Assembly: GCA_046704385.1 (NCBI GenBank)
Contig: JBJKSB010000008.1
Span: 1 to 29,333, forward strand
DNA from: GH45 sp046704385
GTDB taxonomy: Bacteria > Bacteroidota > Bacteroidia > Bacteroidales > SZUA-534
DNA: 29,333 bases
Direction: 5' to 3'
Below, one piece after another: positions 1 through 8,835 of this stretch. The first letter of the stretch is position 1; the number at the start of each line of letters is the position of its first letter. The notes beneath the pieces were generated by a model. The model had not been told where the DNA came from, ran no database searches, and saw only the letters and a list, made by a program, of their open reading frames with translations. The position numbers were made by a program, and so were the translations under genes.

Positions 1-3000
1 TCGGCAAACTCAAATCCTTCAATTTTAACCAGTTTACACTGGTCAGCATGAGTCAGGCTATCAATAGATACAACCTCAGGCTCAATAACCGGATTATCAG
101 TTACTTTTAAACCTGTGGAATCAAACGGGGTAAACTCGATTAAACCATAATAATTGGTGATGCTTCCATCAACCATCGAAATACCATCACCAATGGAATA
201 GGTTCCGGTAACAAATCCACTATTATCGTCAATTAAAACAGCTCCGGTGGTATCCTGAATATATTTCTGATGTCTTGAATCGCGGGCATAAGTAACAGTG
301 GCTGAACCCGTATAACGGACCTTCGAATTTACAGGCATGTTAATCAAGGCGGCCAGCTGATCAGTAATGGCACGAATCTCAAATGCCTTTGTTTCTGCAT
401 TTATAGTAGTATCAGGTATATTACTTACCCTGAATTTATAATTAGTTCCGTAAGCTGTTTCAGCCGGAATAACAATATCTTCCATTCCATCGGCTGCTAC
501 CGTTGGAGAAACCTGCATTACCCATTCTGTACCATTATAAAACTCAATACTTAAATTGGTTATATTGGCAGTAACCCACTGAACGGTAATGGTATCTCCG
601 GCATATACCGGTGTTGAATCCTGTAAGGATACACTACTAATTACAGGAGCGTTTTCACTGATAGTTGTAAAAATAATTGAATCGACAGCACATTTATTAC
701 CTGCTACATCCTCAATAGAATCAGCTACCAATGTTACTTTATATTGCATATTAAAAGCAAGATTTGCTGAAGGAGTGACAGTAATTACTTTCCCTGTTAT
801 GGTTGCAGCAAAAGCAACATTATTTGCAGGTGATGCAGTATCAGTAAAAGTAATAAATGAACTAACATCTTCGCCAGCAGTAAAAGCAGTACTATCTGAA
901 GCCCTTATTACATTCTCGTTGAAAGTAAGGGTTACTTTACTGTCAACTAAAACATCTTTTGCTCCATTTACAGGAGAGAACGTGATAACCGGAGCCGTAA
1001 CATCCTTAGTAAGTAATTTAACAGCTGTATCCCAGGTTTTTGCCACCCTGATTCCATCAACCATTAAGGTGGCGGCTTTTGAAGAACTACCCTGACGCAT
1101 ATTGATCAGACTTATTTTTCCTGCATCGCTGCTTGAGCTGTCGATATAAGAAACGGTTGGGGCAGGTTCTGCATTTCCAACCACAGGGTTAACAAATAAA
1201 TCAACCATATCGTTGGTATCAACCCCTTCAACAAAGGTATATTTCAAAACAACCAGAATAGTAGTATCTAAATTATAATCGAAACCTGAATATTTTATAA
1301 TACTTGTACTGGCTTTTGAGACACCGAATGCCAGTTTACCTGAAGCATCTTTTTGAACAAATACCCGGCCTTTGTAGCTGGTTCCGGCATCTTCAGTAAA
1401 GTGCATAAAATAATCTCCTGATTGCGCATCTGAAATGTTAACAAGGGCAGCCACATAAACCGAACCCGTTGTTTGGGCCTCAAAACCTTTCTTCACATCC
1501 TGTCCGGTATTCATTAATGAAGCCATATTACCCACAACAGATGAAGCATAGTTAGCATAGCTCAGGCTTCCACCGGCAACTGTTACTTCATTGGTGGTAG
1601 TAGGTCCGCCTTGTTCTGACCAGCCATTATCCAGCAACTTTGTACCAGAAATATAATCAAAATTTTCAACGAGTAATTCGTCAACAATAGCATCCACTGT
1701 AATGGTATAGGTCTTCTTAGTACTTTGATCCTGGGCTGTAACAATTACTTTATAACCCGTAGCCAAATCTGTTGCAACGGTAGTACCATCAGCTTTATAC
1801 ACTTCAAAAGTTGCACCGGCAGCAGGGGTAAGATTCGATTTAAAATCGGCCAGACTTGTACCATAAGGGATACCCGTAATAGTTTCAGCAGATTTATCAA
1901 CCGTATAAACTGTTGAAGAAACAGTGTCAACAGTACTTGCTGCTTCAGTTGTAACAGTTACTGTCCAATCCTGGGTACTTGCATCCTCAGCGGTTAGTGT
2001 ATAAACCAATGATCCGGCAGAAAAATCATTAGCTGTTACAGCACTTTCCTGCGCAACAGTTCCGATTTTTGCAGTTGCTTTGTCGGAAAGCGTAAATGTA
2101 GCTACCAGCGTGGTAAGTGATGTTCCGTAAGGTAAAACAGCACTAACCGTATGATCGGCTGCAGTAACTGTGGCATCTGTACCATCAATACTATAAGTAA
2201 GAATATCATGAGCTGATGAAAGGGTTGCAGCTTTGGTTACTGTCACCGTCCAGTTTTTAGTAGTTCCGTCTTGAGCGGTTATCACGTAAGTTACTGCATT
2301 AGTAAAATCATTAACCGTACTTGCGGATGTTTGTGCATTTCCTGAAATTGTTGCAGATGCTCCATCCGATAAGGTAAATACAGCTGTTAACTGGGTTAAA
2401 TCGGCAGTATTTGCAACTTCAACTGCAATATTCGGGTCACTGAAAACGCCGTCGTGACCATCAATGCTATAAGTAAGGATATCTTTTCCGGTCAGGGCAG
2501 CATCCACAGTTACATCGTAGGTTTTTACTGTCAAACCATCTTCGGCAGTAACTTTTACTTTTTTGGCGGTTGCCATATCTGTTGCAACAGTTGTTCCATC
2601 GGTATTATAAACTTCGAAAGAGGCTCCGGCAGCAGGAGTAAGATTTGATTTAAAATCAGCCAGAGTTGCATTATAAGGAATATTCACGATGGTATTTGCA
2701 CCATTATCAATGGTATAAGCGGTGGAAGATACAGTATCTTCTGCACTTACAACATCAGCTGCCTCACGAGGGTACAATTCCCATTTGCCACCACTATAAC
2801 TGTACCAGGTCATTATACCACTAACCGTATAATGATTACCAACAGTAAGCGATAATCCGCTATATAATGTATTATAAACAGTTAAATCACCACTACCATC
2901 ATTTAATATATAATTACTACCGCTACCACTGGTACATTCTGCATTAACAACTTTCACAAATACACTTTCATAGTCCTCGTTGCATGCTGCTAAAGTAGTA

Positions 3001-4574
3001 ACTACAGCTGCATCGGGTACTGCATTCCCTGAACCATTTACTGTAACATCTTTAACTGACCCTATTTCGGTCAATGCATTGTATTCACTTACTGTTCCTA
3101 TAAGGGTAACATTATCACCCACAGCATAAGAATTCGAAGTACCGTAATAAACGTATACTCCATTCCATGCACCTGAACCATTTTGTAAATAAAAGTTATT
3201 ACCAGAAAGCGCGGTTATTACGCCACTTGTACGCACAAGCGTACCAGCAGAATTCGAAGCTCCGGCTGTATTATCGTTCTGAATAGTATAGATGGTTGCA
3301 TCCGTTGGAACTTGTGTTGTAACTGTAACTGTCCAATCCTGGGTGCTTGCATCTTCAGCTATCACCGTATAGGTAACAGTACTGGAAAAATCATTGGTAG
3401 TAACACCACTGGTTTGAGCAGTTGAACTGACAGATGCAGAAGCATAGTCAGAAAGTGTAAACGTTGCAACCAGGTTGGTAAGGTTTGTTCCATAGGCTAC
3501 TTCAATATTTACGGTATGATTTACAGCATCTATGGTTGCAGTGCCGGTCTGTTCTGAAAAGCTAAAATCCGTTATTGCCTTTGCAACTGAAGGAGCTGTA
3601 ATACTAAAATCCGCATCACTTTCATCAGAAAGTGTAATAGCGGTATGATCGTCCGAAATTCTTACTTTGTAAGTAGAAGCCAGGGTTTGACCTGCAGGAA
3701 TAGCCCAGGTATAAGATCCATCGTTTGTTTCACCGTATGCAATCTGCGAATATGCTGAACCATCGTAAAGTTCAAGATCAACCGTTCCGGAATAATTGGC
3801 ACTGTTCCAAGTAATATCTTTGCTGGTTCCTTTTCCCCATGATTCTCCTCCGTTGGGAGAAGTAATGGATAAGGTTGGAGTTGCTGACAGCTGTTCTATA
3901 GGAGATGAACTATTTTGTGGATTTGGTGATTGTGAAACAAAATCAGCCGAATTATCATCGCTATCATAACCATTTCCCAGCAATTCATCTGCTCCTCCAG
4001 AAGTTAAGGTTGAGGCAGTGGAACTTGCTTTTGCTTTTCTTTCAACAGATGTCGTATTAGATGGTGCTGGCGTGGCAGCAGTACCTTCATAATAATTTGC
4101 CGCCCCGAAACCAACAAAATCAATAATGCTTGCATCTGTTGGTGATGCTCCTGAGAGGGCTGTTGTTGAATTAACCAATGCAACTTTACCTTTTGTACCT
4201 GACATATTAAAAGTACCTATATCATCTGCTGTCGGTAATGCAGCAGTTCCACCGGACCCGGCTGCTTCCTGAATCAAATAAAAGCTATGAGCAGCAATGG
4301 TACCAGTTAAGGATGTTGTTGACCAGGTTGTTCCAGTGCTAGAAGTAAATTGCACCGACCATGTGCTCATGTCTACAGCCGATGAAGTAGGGTTATATAA
4401 TTCAATAAAATCATTAGTGTAATATGAACCGCTGTTACCTCCTCCGCCATATACTTCACTAATAACAATATGGTTTGCTGTTTGCCCCCAGCTATTAAAG
4501 CCAAGGAATAAAAATAGAATTAAAGCCAGCAAACCCTGCCAGACTTTATTCCAAAATTGGTTAAAGTTTTTCAT
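1..4574 (-). CDS. Giant secreted lamin-tail-domain protein with Ig-like and OB-fold-like repeats (3' end outside window)
   Basis: The frame is open from the ATG at 4574 to the window edge, about 1,524 residues, with no stop seen. Residues 1-31 are a signal peptide (hydrophobic LLALILFLFLGF, then SWGQ). A lamin-tail domain follows (about 34-165: HIVISEVYGGGG, NDFIELYNP). Next come a GPI-anchor-like Ser/Thr module starting PNGGESW (about 238), DUF5018-like beta-sandwich repeats (about 331, 700, 791), OB-fold-like segments (about 428-600 and 1400-1524), a second repeat family (about 615 and 888), a Big_5-like Ig domain (about 1200: APVITFSPVNG) and another PNGGE-type module (about 1311). The gene lies 98 bp downstream of the endonuclease I gene on the same strand and no promoter is visible between them, so co-transcription is likely. 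Similar lamin-tail/OB architectures occur in ExeM-like extracellular nucleases, but no catalytic domain is visible here. Secretion is well supported; enzymatic function is unknown. Confidence 0.85.
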   Translation of the reverse strand, partial: MKNFNQFWNKVWQGLLALILFLFLGFNSWGQTANHIVISEVYGGGGNSGSYYTNDFIELYNPTSSAVDMSTWSVQFTSSTGTTWSTTSLTGTIAAHSFYLIQEAAGSGGTAALPTADDIGTFNMSGTKGKVALVNSTTALSGASPTDASIIDFVGFGAANYYEGTAATPAPSNTTSVERKAKASSTASTLTSGGADELLGNGYDSDDNSADFVSQSPNPQNSSSPIEQLSATPTLSITSPNGGESWGKGTSKDITWNSANYSGTVDLELYDGSAYSQIAYGETNDGSYTWAIPAGQTLASTYKVRISDDHTAITLSDESDADFSITAPSVAKAITDFSFSEQTGTATIDAVNHTVNIEVAYGTNLTNLVATFTLSDYASASVSSTAQTSGVTTNDFSSTVTYTVIAEDASTQDWTVTVTTQVPTDATIYTIQNDNTAGASNSAGTLVRTSGVITALSGNNFYLQNGSGAWNGVYVYYGTSNSYAVGDNVTLIGTVSEYNALTEIGSVKDVTVNGSGNAVPDAAVVTTLAACNEDYESVFVKVVNAECTSGSGSNYILNDGSGDLTVYNTLYSGLSLTVGNHYTVSGIMTWYSYSGGKWELYPREAADVVSAEDTVSSTAYTIDNGANTIVNIPYNATLADFKSNLTPAAGASFEVYNTDGTTVATDMATAKKVKVTAEDGLTVKTYDVTVDAALTGKDILTYSIDGHDGVFSDPNIAVEVANTADLTQLTAVFTLSDGASATISGNAQTSASTVNDFTNAVTYVITAQDGTTKNWTVTVTKAATLSSAHDILTYSIDGTDATVTAADHTVSAVLPYGTSLTTLVATFTLSDKATAKIGTVAQESAVTANDFSAGSLVYTLTAEDASTQDWTVTVTTEAASTVDTVSSTVYTVDKSAETITGIPYGTSLADFKSNLTPAAGATFEVYKADGTTVATDLATGYKVIVTAQDQSTKKTYTITVDAIVDELLVENFDYISGTKLLDNGWSEQGGPTTTNEVTVAGGSLSYANYASSVVGNMASLMNTGQDVKKGFEAQTTGSVYVAALVNISDAQSGDYFMHFTEDAGTSYKGRVFVQKDASGKLAFGVSKASTSIIKYSGFDYNLDTTILVVLKYTFVEGVDTNDMVDLFVNPVVGNAEPAPTVSYIDSSSSDAGKISLINMRQGSSSKAATLMVDGIRVAKTWDTAVKLLTKDVTAPVITFSPVNGAKDVLVDSKVTLTFNENVIRASDSTAFTAGEDVSSFITFTDTASPANNVAFAATITGKVITVTPSANLAFNMQYKVTLVADSIEDVAGNKCAVDSIIFTTISENAPVISSVSLQDSTPVYAGDTITVQWVTANITNLSIEFYNGTEWVMQVSPTVAADGMEDIVIPAETAYGTNYKFRVSNIPDTTINAETKAFEIRAITDQLAALINMPVNSKVRYTGSATVTYARDSRHQKYIQDTTGAVLIDDNSGFVTGTYSIGDGISMVDGSITNYYGLIEFTPFDSTGLKVTDNPVIEPEVVSIDSLTHADQCKLVKIEGFEFA
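1771..2738 (-). repeat. Long direct repeat inside the giant gene, family 1 (two copies)
   Basis: Positions 1771-1928 and 2581-2738 are two ungapped 158-bp copies, 810 bp (270 codons) apart and in the same reading frame. They share stretches such as gcaggagtaagatt/gcaggggtaagatt. Each encodes a domain with the pattern NLTPAAGA-FEVY--DGTTVATD. The similarity is at nucleotide level, which suggests recent internal duplication or gene conversion. Confidence 0.8.
1948..3560 (-). repeat. DUF5018-like domain repeats inside the giant gene, family 2 (three copies)
   Basis: Blocks starting near 1948, 2236 and 3316 (each about 240-260 bp) encode related beta-sandwich domains with the pattern YGTSLTTLVATFTLSD ... 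TAEDASTQDWTVTV. The blocks at 1948 and 3316 are nearly identical over their first 45 bp or so (shared core ctgtccaatcctgggt). The block at 2236 is more diverged. They alternate with family 1, so the duplicated unit may have been larger than one domain. Confidence 0.7.
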
Positions 4575-4646
4575 AAGTAATATAAATTAAATTAAAGTTA
4601 AAATACGTTTCATATTTATATAGTTATATAGTAATAAACATTATGT

Positions 4647-4674
4647 TTGTCTTTCGTCTTTTGTCTTTCGTCTT
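4647..4674. repeat. 14-bp perfect tandem repeat over the endonuclease stop codon
   Basis: The unit TTGTCTTTCGTCTT occurs twice head to tail (4647-4660 and 4661-4674). The second copy covers part of the stop codon of the endonuclease I gene (4673-4675). It is low in complexity and has no dyad, so it is not an obvious terminator. Confidence 0.85.
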
Positions 4675-6733
4675 ATCTTTTAATTATCCTGAAAGCTTTG
4701 GTTTCATTAGCTGACACCAGTCTCAAAATATATATCCCGCTTTCATATTGGGTCATATCAACAACTATGCTATGGCCCTGGATTAAATCAGCAGCCATTA
4801 TTTGTCCTTCAATATTAAATAACTGAAATTGTGTATTTTCCCTGGCTGACTCAATAGCTACCATATTAAGCACCGGATTTGGATAGATATTGAACACAAA
4901 CATATCCGCTATTACAGATTGAAGCTCATCAGCACTTGTGGTAACAATTAATGCAGAACTCTCTGTAGATATGTTTCCGGCCGCATCTTTAGCTGCAACA
5001 GTCATGGTATAGGTTGTACCTGCTTTTAAATCCGTTACATTAACAGAAGTTGAACCTGTGGTTTCAATTAAGGTATCATTTTTATAAACCTGATAAGCAG
5101 TTACCGCAACATTATCAGAGCAGGCATCCCAACTTAAGGTAAAGGACGAGTCGGTAACCGCAGAGGCAGTCAAACCCGCAGGTACAGTTGGGGCCTCAGT
5201 GTCTGCATCAGTTCCTACGATTTCATGGCTGCCTAAGAATGAGAATTCATCCACATCGTAAACATTCCATTCATCGAGGGTAAAAGTTGTATTTGGGGAG
5301 ATTATTTCCGGCTTGCGAACCAAGGTTTGATCCTGGGCATAGGTTTCGCTACTTGTTGGATCGCCTAAAAGATCAATGACAGATTCATTTTTAAATAAGC
5401 CAATGGCATCGTTACCGTTAAAGTTAATAACTGTAGAATTTGTTAAATCAGCAACGGCCTGCATGGCTGCATCTGCCGAACTATGAACCACCACATAAAC
5501 ATCGTCATTGGCTAATGTGCCACTCAGGCTAAGCGAATTTCCCCAGCCTCCACCATTCGAAGCCAGGCTTAATGAATAATCAGCCAAATTAACATCCGCT
5601 CCGGTAAAATTGGCTATTTCAATACCTTTATTATAAGAAGAACCTTCAATATACTCCGAAATAAAAAGGTCAGTCGCCGTACCGCCAACAATGCCTGAGT
5701 TTAATTTACCGTTTACAATGGAACTGTTATTACTGCTGCCTTCGGAATTGTAAGCTACAACGTAATAATAATAAATAACTTCATCAACTACAGCAGAATC
5801 AGTATAAGATATCATATTAGCGCCTAAAGTGGAAAGCAAACTGAAATTTGTGCCATCATCCGATTTATACAGGTAATATCCATCTTCACTGCTGACATCA
5901 CGCCAACTAATCTTAATGTTAGTTGACGAAGAGCTTACCTTCACATTGTCAGGTGTTGCCGGAACGGATGCCACGTCTGTGCCCCAGGCCTCATCAGCCA
6001 GATCGGGAAAATCAATGTATGGGTTTCTGTTGCCCTGGTAGGTTTCAATTTTATTGTTTCGTGCTATTTCTTCAGAATCGACGGGATCGGCCAAATTCCA
6101 TTTAAAAAGGGTATTAATATCAACCAGTTTGGACATATCGCCAGCCTGGGTGGGATACATGGTATAAAAATAAAAAATTGCACGGGCCAGGTTTCCTTTA
6201 TGATCTTCGCGTGGTTCAAATGTCCCGTTATAATATTCACTGTACTCATCAATATTACTTGTAGGAATAGTTGATTGAGATTGATCCAAACGCATCCATT
6301 TTGTAGTTAAATTATCATCGATATCGCCGAATGGATTATTATTGCGCACACTGTTCCAGTTTTCATAGACAGGAAACAAATGGTGCAGATCAGATTTCAT
6401 AGGCTCGTTTTCATTAAAAAAACTTTGTGGGATGGAGTGTTCGCAATTTAAAGGTGCCGGATAGGTCGTGATCCCGCCATAAGTACTATTTACCTGGTAG
6501 CCGGAATAAACACCTGTAATCACATTATTTATATTATCAATATAGTTGTATAAATACAAACGGGCAGAATCATAACCCAAAGTATGATGTTTTCCGTCAT
6601 AATAATTAGCCTTAAACCATTCCCTGAGTTTAACTCCGCTTAAATCTGATGGAGGGGTTTGGGCAAAAAGATGTGATGTAAAGGAAATCGCAAGGCAAAG
6701 GAAAACCAAGAGTTGAATTTTTTTTGTTTTCAT
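4673..6733 (-). CDS. Secreted endonuclease I (EndA/NucM family) with FN3, lamin-tail and T9SS sorting domains
   Basis: Predicted extracellular DNA/RNA endonuclease of 686 residues. Residues 1-24 are a signal peptide ending HLFAQ. The endonuclease I domain spans about 30-250. It carries the beta-beta-alpha-metal core NCEHSIPQSFF (H99), KSDLHHLFP (DLHH 115-118), the Asn-rich NNNPFGD and the FEPREDHKGNLARA helix (about 172-185), so the catalytic and metal-site motifs look intact. It is followed by an FN3 domain (about 257-345), a lamin-tail domain (about 352-465), a second FN3 (about 510-600) and a T9SS type A sorting domain (about 615-686: FNIYPNP near its start, ESGIYILRL, final IIKR). Bacterial EndA-type enzymes are much shorter, so the extra domains probably anchor or target the nuclease at the surface. 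It lies upstream of the giant lamin-tail gene on the same strand, probably in one transcript. Likely role: nutrient or biofilm DNA degradation (inference). Confidence 0.93.
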   Translation of the reverse strand: MKTKKIQLLVFLCLAISFTSHLFAQTPPSDLSGVKLREWFKANYYDGKHHTLGYDSARLYLYNYIDNINNVITGVYSGYQVNSTYGGITTYPAPLNCEHSIPQSFFNENEPMKSDLHHLFPVYENWNSVRNNNPFGDIDDNLTTKWMRLDQSQSTIPTSNIDEYSEYYNGTFEPREDHKGNLARAIFYFYTMYPTQAGDMSKLVDINTLFKWNLADPVDSEEIARNNKIETYQGNRNPYIDFPDLADEAWGTDVASVPATPDNVKVSSSSTNIKISWRDVSSEDGYYLYKSDDGTNFSLLSTLGANMISYTDSAVVDEVIYYYYVVAYNSEGSSNNSSIVNGKLNSGIVGGTATDLFISEYIEGSSYNKGIEIANFTGADVNLADYSLSLASNGGGWGNSLSLSGTLANDDVYVVVHSSADAAMQAVADLTNSTVINFNGNDAIGLFKNESVIDLLGDPTSSETYAQDQTLVRKPEIISPNTTFTLDEWNVYDVDEFSFLGSHEIVGTDADTEAPTVPAGLTASAVTDSSFTLSWDACSDNVAVTAYQVYKNDTLIETTGSTSVNVTDLKAGTTYTMTVAAKDAAGNISTESSALIVTTSADELQSVIADMFVFNIYPNPVLNMVAIESARENTQFQLFNIEGQIMAADLIQGHSIVVDMTQYESGIYILRLVSANETKAFRIIKR

Positions 6734-7155
6734 TCAGTCAGTCTACAATAAAGTTAAAAACCCATTTTTTTTCACAATACAAATCTATATTCGGTTAACA
6801 ATCAACACAAATACAAATTTTGCCCGATAGTAAAATCCAATATTTTTCATAACTGCCTATGAAAAAAATATTAAGTACAAATTGCGAATAGCAGAACTAA
6901 TAAGAGCTTTACCAAAATATTATTTTCAATTTTTAAGCAAAATTTGTATTAATCTTTTTATAATGGTATATTAACCTTGTATTAACACACAAGCAAATCA
7001 TCATAACTACCTTATTTTGTATTATTTACAGTTATTAAAAAACTGATAAAAATTACAAATACAGGTAAATAGTAAAAAAAGGGGAATAGTGTTTTTCACT
7101 ATAACGAATATGTATAAAGCAAGTAAAAGAGGGTTAACAAATAAAAAATAAACCT
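6734..7155. other. Divergent AT-rich spacer between the endonuclease and helical-protein genes
   Basis: 422 bp with no credible ORF. It holds the endonuclease promoter candidate (6780-6811) and two short inverted repeats: TTTTTCATA (6843-6851) with TATGAAAAA (6858-6866), and ATAGTG (7086-7091) with CACTAT (7097-7102). The second lies about 54 nt before the next start codon, so it would probably be in the 5' UTR or act as an operator. No clear promoter was found for the plus-strand gene; TATAAT-like and TAACCTTG-like matches near 6959-6978 are weak. Confidence 0.6.
6780..6811 (-). promoter_or_regulatory. Candidate Bacteroidota promoter for the endonuclease I gene
   Basis: Read on the minus strand, TTTG (6811-6808) is followed after 20 bp by TAGATTTG (6787-6780). 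This matches the Bacteroidota -33 TTTG / -7 TAnnTTTG pattern. Transcription would start about 40 nt before the ATG at 6733. Confidence 0.5.
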
Positions 7156-8664
7156 ATGGACTTGATCTCAGAATTGGTATATATTATTTCACAAAATCCC
7201 CCAAACTCCCTCGATTTGTTAATTCCTCACAAAACTAAAACAAGAAAACTTTACGACGCGGTATTAGAAAAAAAAATAGCTACTGATGAAGATGCAGCCA
7301 GGTTGATCTATAAAAGCGACGCAAAAGATAAAAGATTTTTGATGTTGAAAAGAAATCTTATCCAAAAATTAACAGATTTAGTGCTTTTATCCGATCATAC
7401 TGAAATTAACAGACATAATTTCGTACAACTGCAATTTAAGTGTGAAAGAGAATTAAATATTGTTAAAAAACTTTTAGTACAAAATGTTTATCATAATGCA
7501 GAAAAAATCACCTCAAAAGTATTTAACACTGCAACTAAAAATCATTTAATTGAGATACAACTGGAATGCGCCAAAATTTTCAGAACTATTTATTCATTGA
7601 TGGGAAACCTGAATGAGACAATTAAACACAATAATAATTTCGAATTATTTTCAAGAAACTGCAACTACCTGAATGAGGCCAGGGGGATGTGGCAGATTTT
7701 GTATTGTAAAATAAAATATACAGCAGCTTTCTCAAATGAAATTGTGGAACTCACAGAGAATTATATAAAAAAAATTAAAATTTGGCTTAATGAGTATGAT
7801 AGCCCTTTCCTGGAATTGTATTTATACAGAATCCAGATTATTTATTATAAAAATCTTGCAGACCTGAACTCAACATTAACTACTTTAATTAAAGTGGATA
7901 AACTATTAAAAGATTTTCCATATTTAAAGAATAAAGAAATTATACTGGAATTAAACCTGGAATCAGCTATTTATTACCGTTCAGTAAGGAAATTGAAAAC
8001 TGCTCAAAAATATATCGATAAATGTTTGGAAGTTAGCGATTACAGGGCTTTTGATAAATTTTTGGTTCAATCGTGGAATTTTGATATTCAAATTAAAAAG
8101 AAAGAATATAAAAAAGCTGCTATAATATTACATCAAGTTAAAGAGACTTCACAGTTTAAATACCTTGAACCACCTGATAAAGCGGCATGGTTAATAAAAG
8201 AGGGCTATTTATACTTTATTTTTAAAATGAATAATGAAACCAATTTTATACCAACCTATTTACCCGATTATACATCGGGCATTCAGGTTAATAAGTTTAT
8301 TCTGACATGTAAAGCAGCCAACAAAGATAAAAAGGGATATAATCCTTTACTACAAATCATTACTATATTACTTCAATTGTTAAAAAAAACTGAAAAACTC
8401 GACTTTGAAGGAAATAAAATGTTGGTGTACTTTTATCGTCATTTGAAGGACATAAACCAGCTAAGGACCCGGTATTTCTTTTATAATTTCTCTAAAACTG
8501 CTTCATTTAATTTCGTTCCTGACGATTTGGTAAAAAAAACAAATGCATTTAATAAACAGATGGACAAAATGGATGTTGCCAATATTTACGATTATTGTGA
8601 ATTAATCCCCTATGAACTACTATGGGAATCGGCGAAGGAATTACTAATTTCCGGAAGCAAATAA
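7156..8664 (+). CDS. Hypothetical TPR-like alpha-helical protein
   Basis: I do not recognise a named family. The 502-residue product has no signal peptide or membrane segment and is rich in Lys, Leu, Ile and Asn. It reads as nearly all helix. Pieces such as ELNLESAIYYRSVRKLKTAQ and LTTLIKVDKLLKDFPYL have the spacing of tetratricopeptide-type helical hairpins, most clearly at about residues 225-330. The N-terminal part (LYDAVLEKKIATDEDAARLIY, then FLMLKRNLIQKLTDLVLLSD) resembles a pattern I associate with uncharacterised Bacteroidota helical proteins of about 500 residues. It stands alone, with an opposite-strand gene on each side. The start ATG lacks a Shine-Dalgarno, as is usual here. A scaffold or regulatory role is possible, but nothing in the sequence shows it. 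Confidence 0.8.
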   Translation: MDLISELVYIISQNPPNSLDLLIPHKTKTRKLYDAVLEKKIATDEDAARLIYKSDAKDKRFLMLKRNLIQKLTDLVLLSDHTEINRHNFVQLQFKCERELNIVKKLLVQNVYHNAEKITSKVFNTATKNHLIEIQLECAKIFRTIYSLMGNLNETIKHNNNFELFSRNCNYLNEARGMWQILYCKIKYTAAFSNEIVELTENYIKKIKIWLNEYDSPFLELYLYRIQIIYYKNLADLNSTLTTLIKVDKLLKDFPYLKNKEIILELNLESAIYYRSVRKLKTAQKYIDKCLEVSDYRAFDKFLVQSWNFDIQIKKKEYKKAAIILHQVKETSQFKYLEPPDKAAWLIKEGYLYFIFKMNNETNFIPTYLPDYTSGIQVNKFILTCKAANKDKKGYNPLLQIITILLQLLKKTEKLDFEGNKMLVYFYRHLKDINQLRTRYFFYNFSKTASFNFVPDDLVKKTNAFNKQMDKMDVANIYDYCELIPYELLWESAKELLISGSK

Positions 8665-8790
8665 CCGAACTAAGTTCAATGTCATTCGCAAATGGTCCAA
8701 CCAAAACCCATACTAACTCGTTATCTTTCCGGGTATAGCGAGAAATTATCACAATTTTACAAGACACTATTTATTTTAAATTAGCTCCTA

Positions 8791-8820
8791 AAAAAAAGGC
8801 TGCCTCAAAAAAGGCAGCCC
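8791..8820 (-). terminator. Rho-independent terminator of the pyrG-yidC unit
   Basis: An 8-bp perfect stem, GGCTGCCT (8798-8805) with AGGCAGCC (8812-8819), has a 6-nt loop. On the minus strand it is followed by seven T residues (8791-8797). It starts about 16 nt after the yidC stop. Confidence 0.85.
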
Positions 8821-8835
8821 CATATTATAATTAAT

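Noticed and set aside
589..1095. Plus-strand ORF of 168 codons opposite the giant gene
   Set aside because: It lies entirely within the open minus-strand frame, whose translation shows coherent Ig-like and OB-like domains. The plus-strand product is a low-complexity antisense shadow.
8665..8790. Possible small gene or RNA after the helical-protein gene
   Set aside because: No ORF with start and protein-like composition and no structured RNA fold is apparent. The minus-strand ORF there overlaps the upstream gene's end and looks random.
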